DNA of 5,375 nucleotides from DATEHQ01 sp035279525. GTDB taxonomy: Bacteria; Chloroflexota; Dormibacteria; Dormibacterales; Dormibacteraceae. Positions 5,231 through 5,375 of the stretch are shown in pieces. The DNA lies in contig DATEHQ010000180.1 of the NCBI GenBank assembly GCA_035279525.1, positions 1-5,375 on the forward strand, written 5' to 3'. The notes below the pieces were generated by a model. The model did no database searches, was not told where the DNA came from, and saw only the letters and a program-made list of their open reading frames with translations. Each line of letters opens with the position of its first letter. The first letter of the stretch is position 1. Both the position numbers and the translations under genes were made by a program.

Positions 5231-5375
5231 CCCGCGTGGCGTCCATGCGTGGAGCCGGCAACAGGTTTCACGAGCGGCGGTTTAGCGGACGGTTCCAGCC
5301 ACTGGGTGTCAGTCCCCTCTACTTGAGGGACCGGCGGCAGCATCAGGTTCGTGGTCCGGCCGGCTCACCGATCTC
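5159..5375 (+). ncRNA. Candidate structured RNA, possibly the 5' part of a group II intron (truncated)
   Basis: No convincing gene covers this stretch. It opens with GTGCG, which fits the GUGYG 5' consensus of group II introns. Successive plus-strand stems follow: 5165-5169/5184-5188; CACCTG (5204-5209) with CAGG.TG (5215-5221, one bulge); CGTGG (5235-5239) with CCATG (5243-5247); a 9-bp stem 5248-5256/5264-5272 with loop GGCAACA; and either 5290-5296/5327-5333 or 5312-5319/5325-5331. Four G-U wobbles occur in these stems. They pair only in the plus-strand RNA, since on the minus strand they become A-C mismatches. Domain V, the reverse transcriptase and the 3' end would lie outside the window, so the group II identification cannot be confirmed here. 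Hairpins are also common by chance in GC-rich DNA. Confidence 0.3.

Noticed and set aside
5291..5300. GGTTCCAGCC resembling a tRNA T-arm
   Set aside because: Position 57 would be C instead of a purine, the flanking bases do not form a T stem, and no acceptor or anticodon arm fits.
5113..5375. An ATG after GGAGGA (5104-5109) opening a frame to the window edge
   Set aside because: The Shine-Dalgarno is only 3 nt from the ATG and the translation is extremely arginine-rich with no family resemblance, as expected of a non-coding frame.
5309..5375. Minus-strand frame ending in PSSRGD, possibly the C-terminus of a gene entering from the right
   Set aside because: Only 21 codons are visible, third-position GC is not elevated, and a bulged hairpin overlaps it; too little to call.

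Overview
The window is high-GC DNA with strong third-position GC bias. Promoters carry TANNNT -10 boxes only 6-7 nt before start codons, which implies leaderless mRNAs. Together with the gene families present this points to an actinobacterium or a similar high-GC soil lineage; the sequence does not fix the genus. It looks like ordinary chromosome with several small independent units. I see no transposase, integrase, CRISPR array, rRNA or tRNA.

Left part (1-844, minus strand): the first 46 codons of a gene resembling actinobacterial ribbon-helix-helix (HicB-antitoxin-like) regulators, read off the left edge. Its leaderless promoter is covered by an array of TGRCGYCA boxes. Upstream of it on the same strand is a RibD-C/dihydrofolate-reductase-like protein (290-844).

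Centre-left (845-2452, plus strand): a leaderless gene for a long-form NAD-dependent inositol-3-phosphate synthase. It carries an extra N-terminal helix-turn-helix domain of about 67 residues. An AACGA-A5-TCGTT inverted repeat abuts its -10 box, so the enzyme may control its own promoter. This is the most unusual gene in the window.

Centre-right (2562-3469, plus strand): a compact two-gene operon, an ArsR-type autorepressor followed by an AHSA1/SRPBCC protein with a 4-nt GTGA overlap. It is driven by a near-consensus promoter whose spacer is a CCGATATCGG palindrome, the probable ArsR operator. A GC-rich hairpin closes the unit.

Right part (3607-5049, plus strand): a 480-residue two-Rossmann flavoprotein of the FMO-like NAD(P)/FAD oxidoreductase type, substrate unknown. 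The last 326 bp hold no convincing gene. They begin with fragments that look like a decayed or frameshifted short reading frame. From about 5159 (GTGCG) onward there are consecutive stems whose G-U wobbles favour a plus-strand RNA. This could be the 5' end of a group II intron or another structured RNA cut by the window edge; that reading is tentative.
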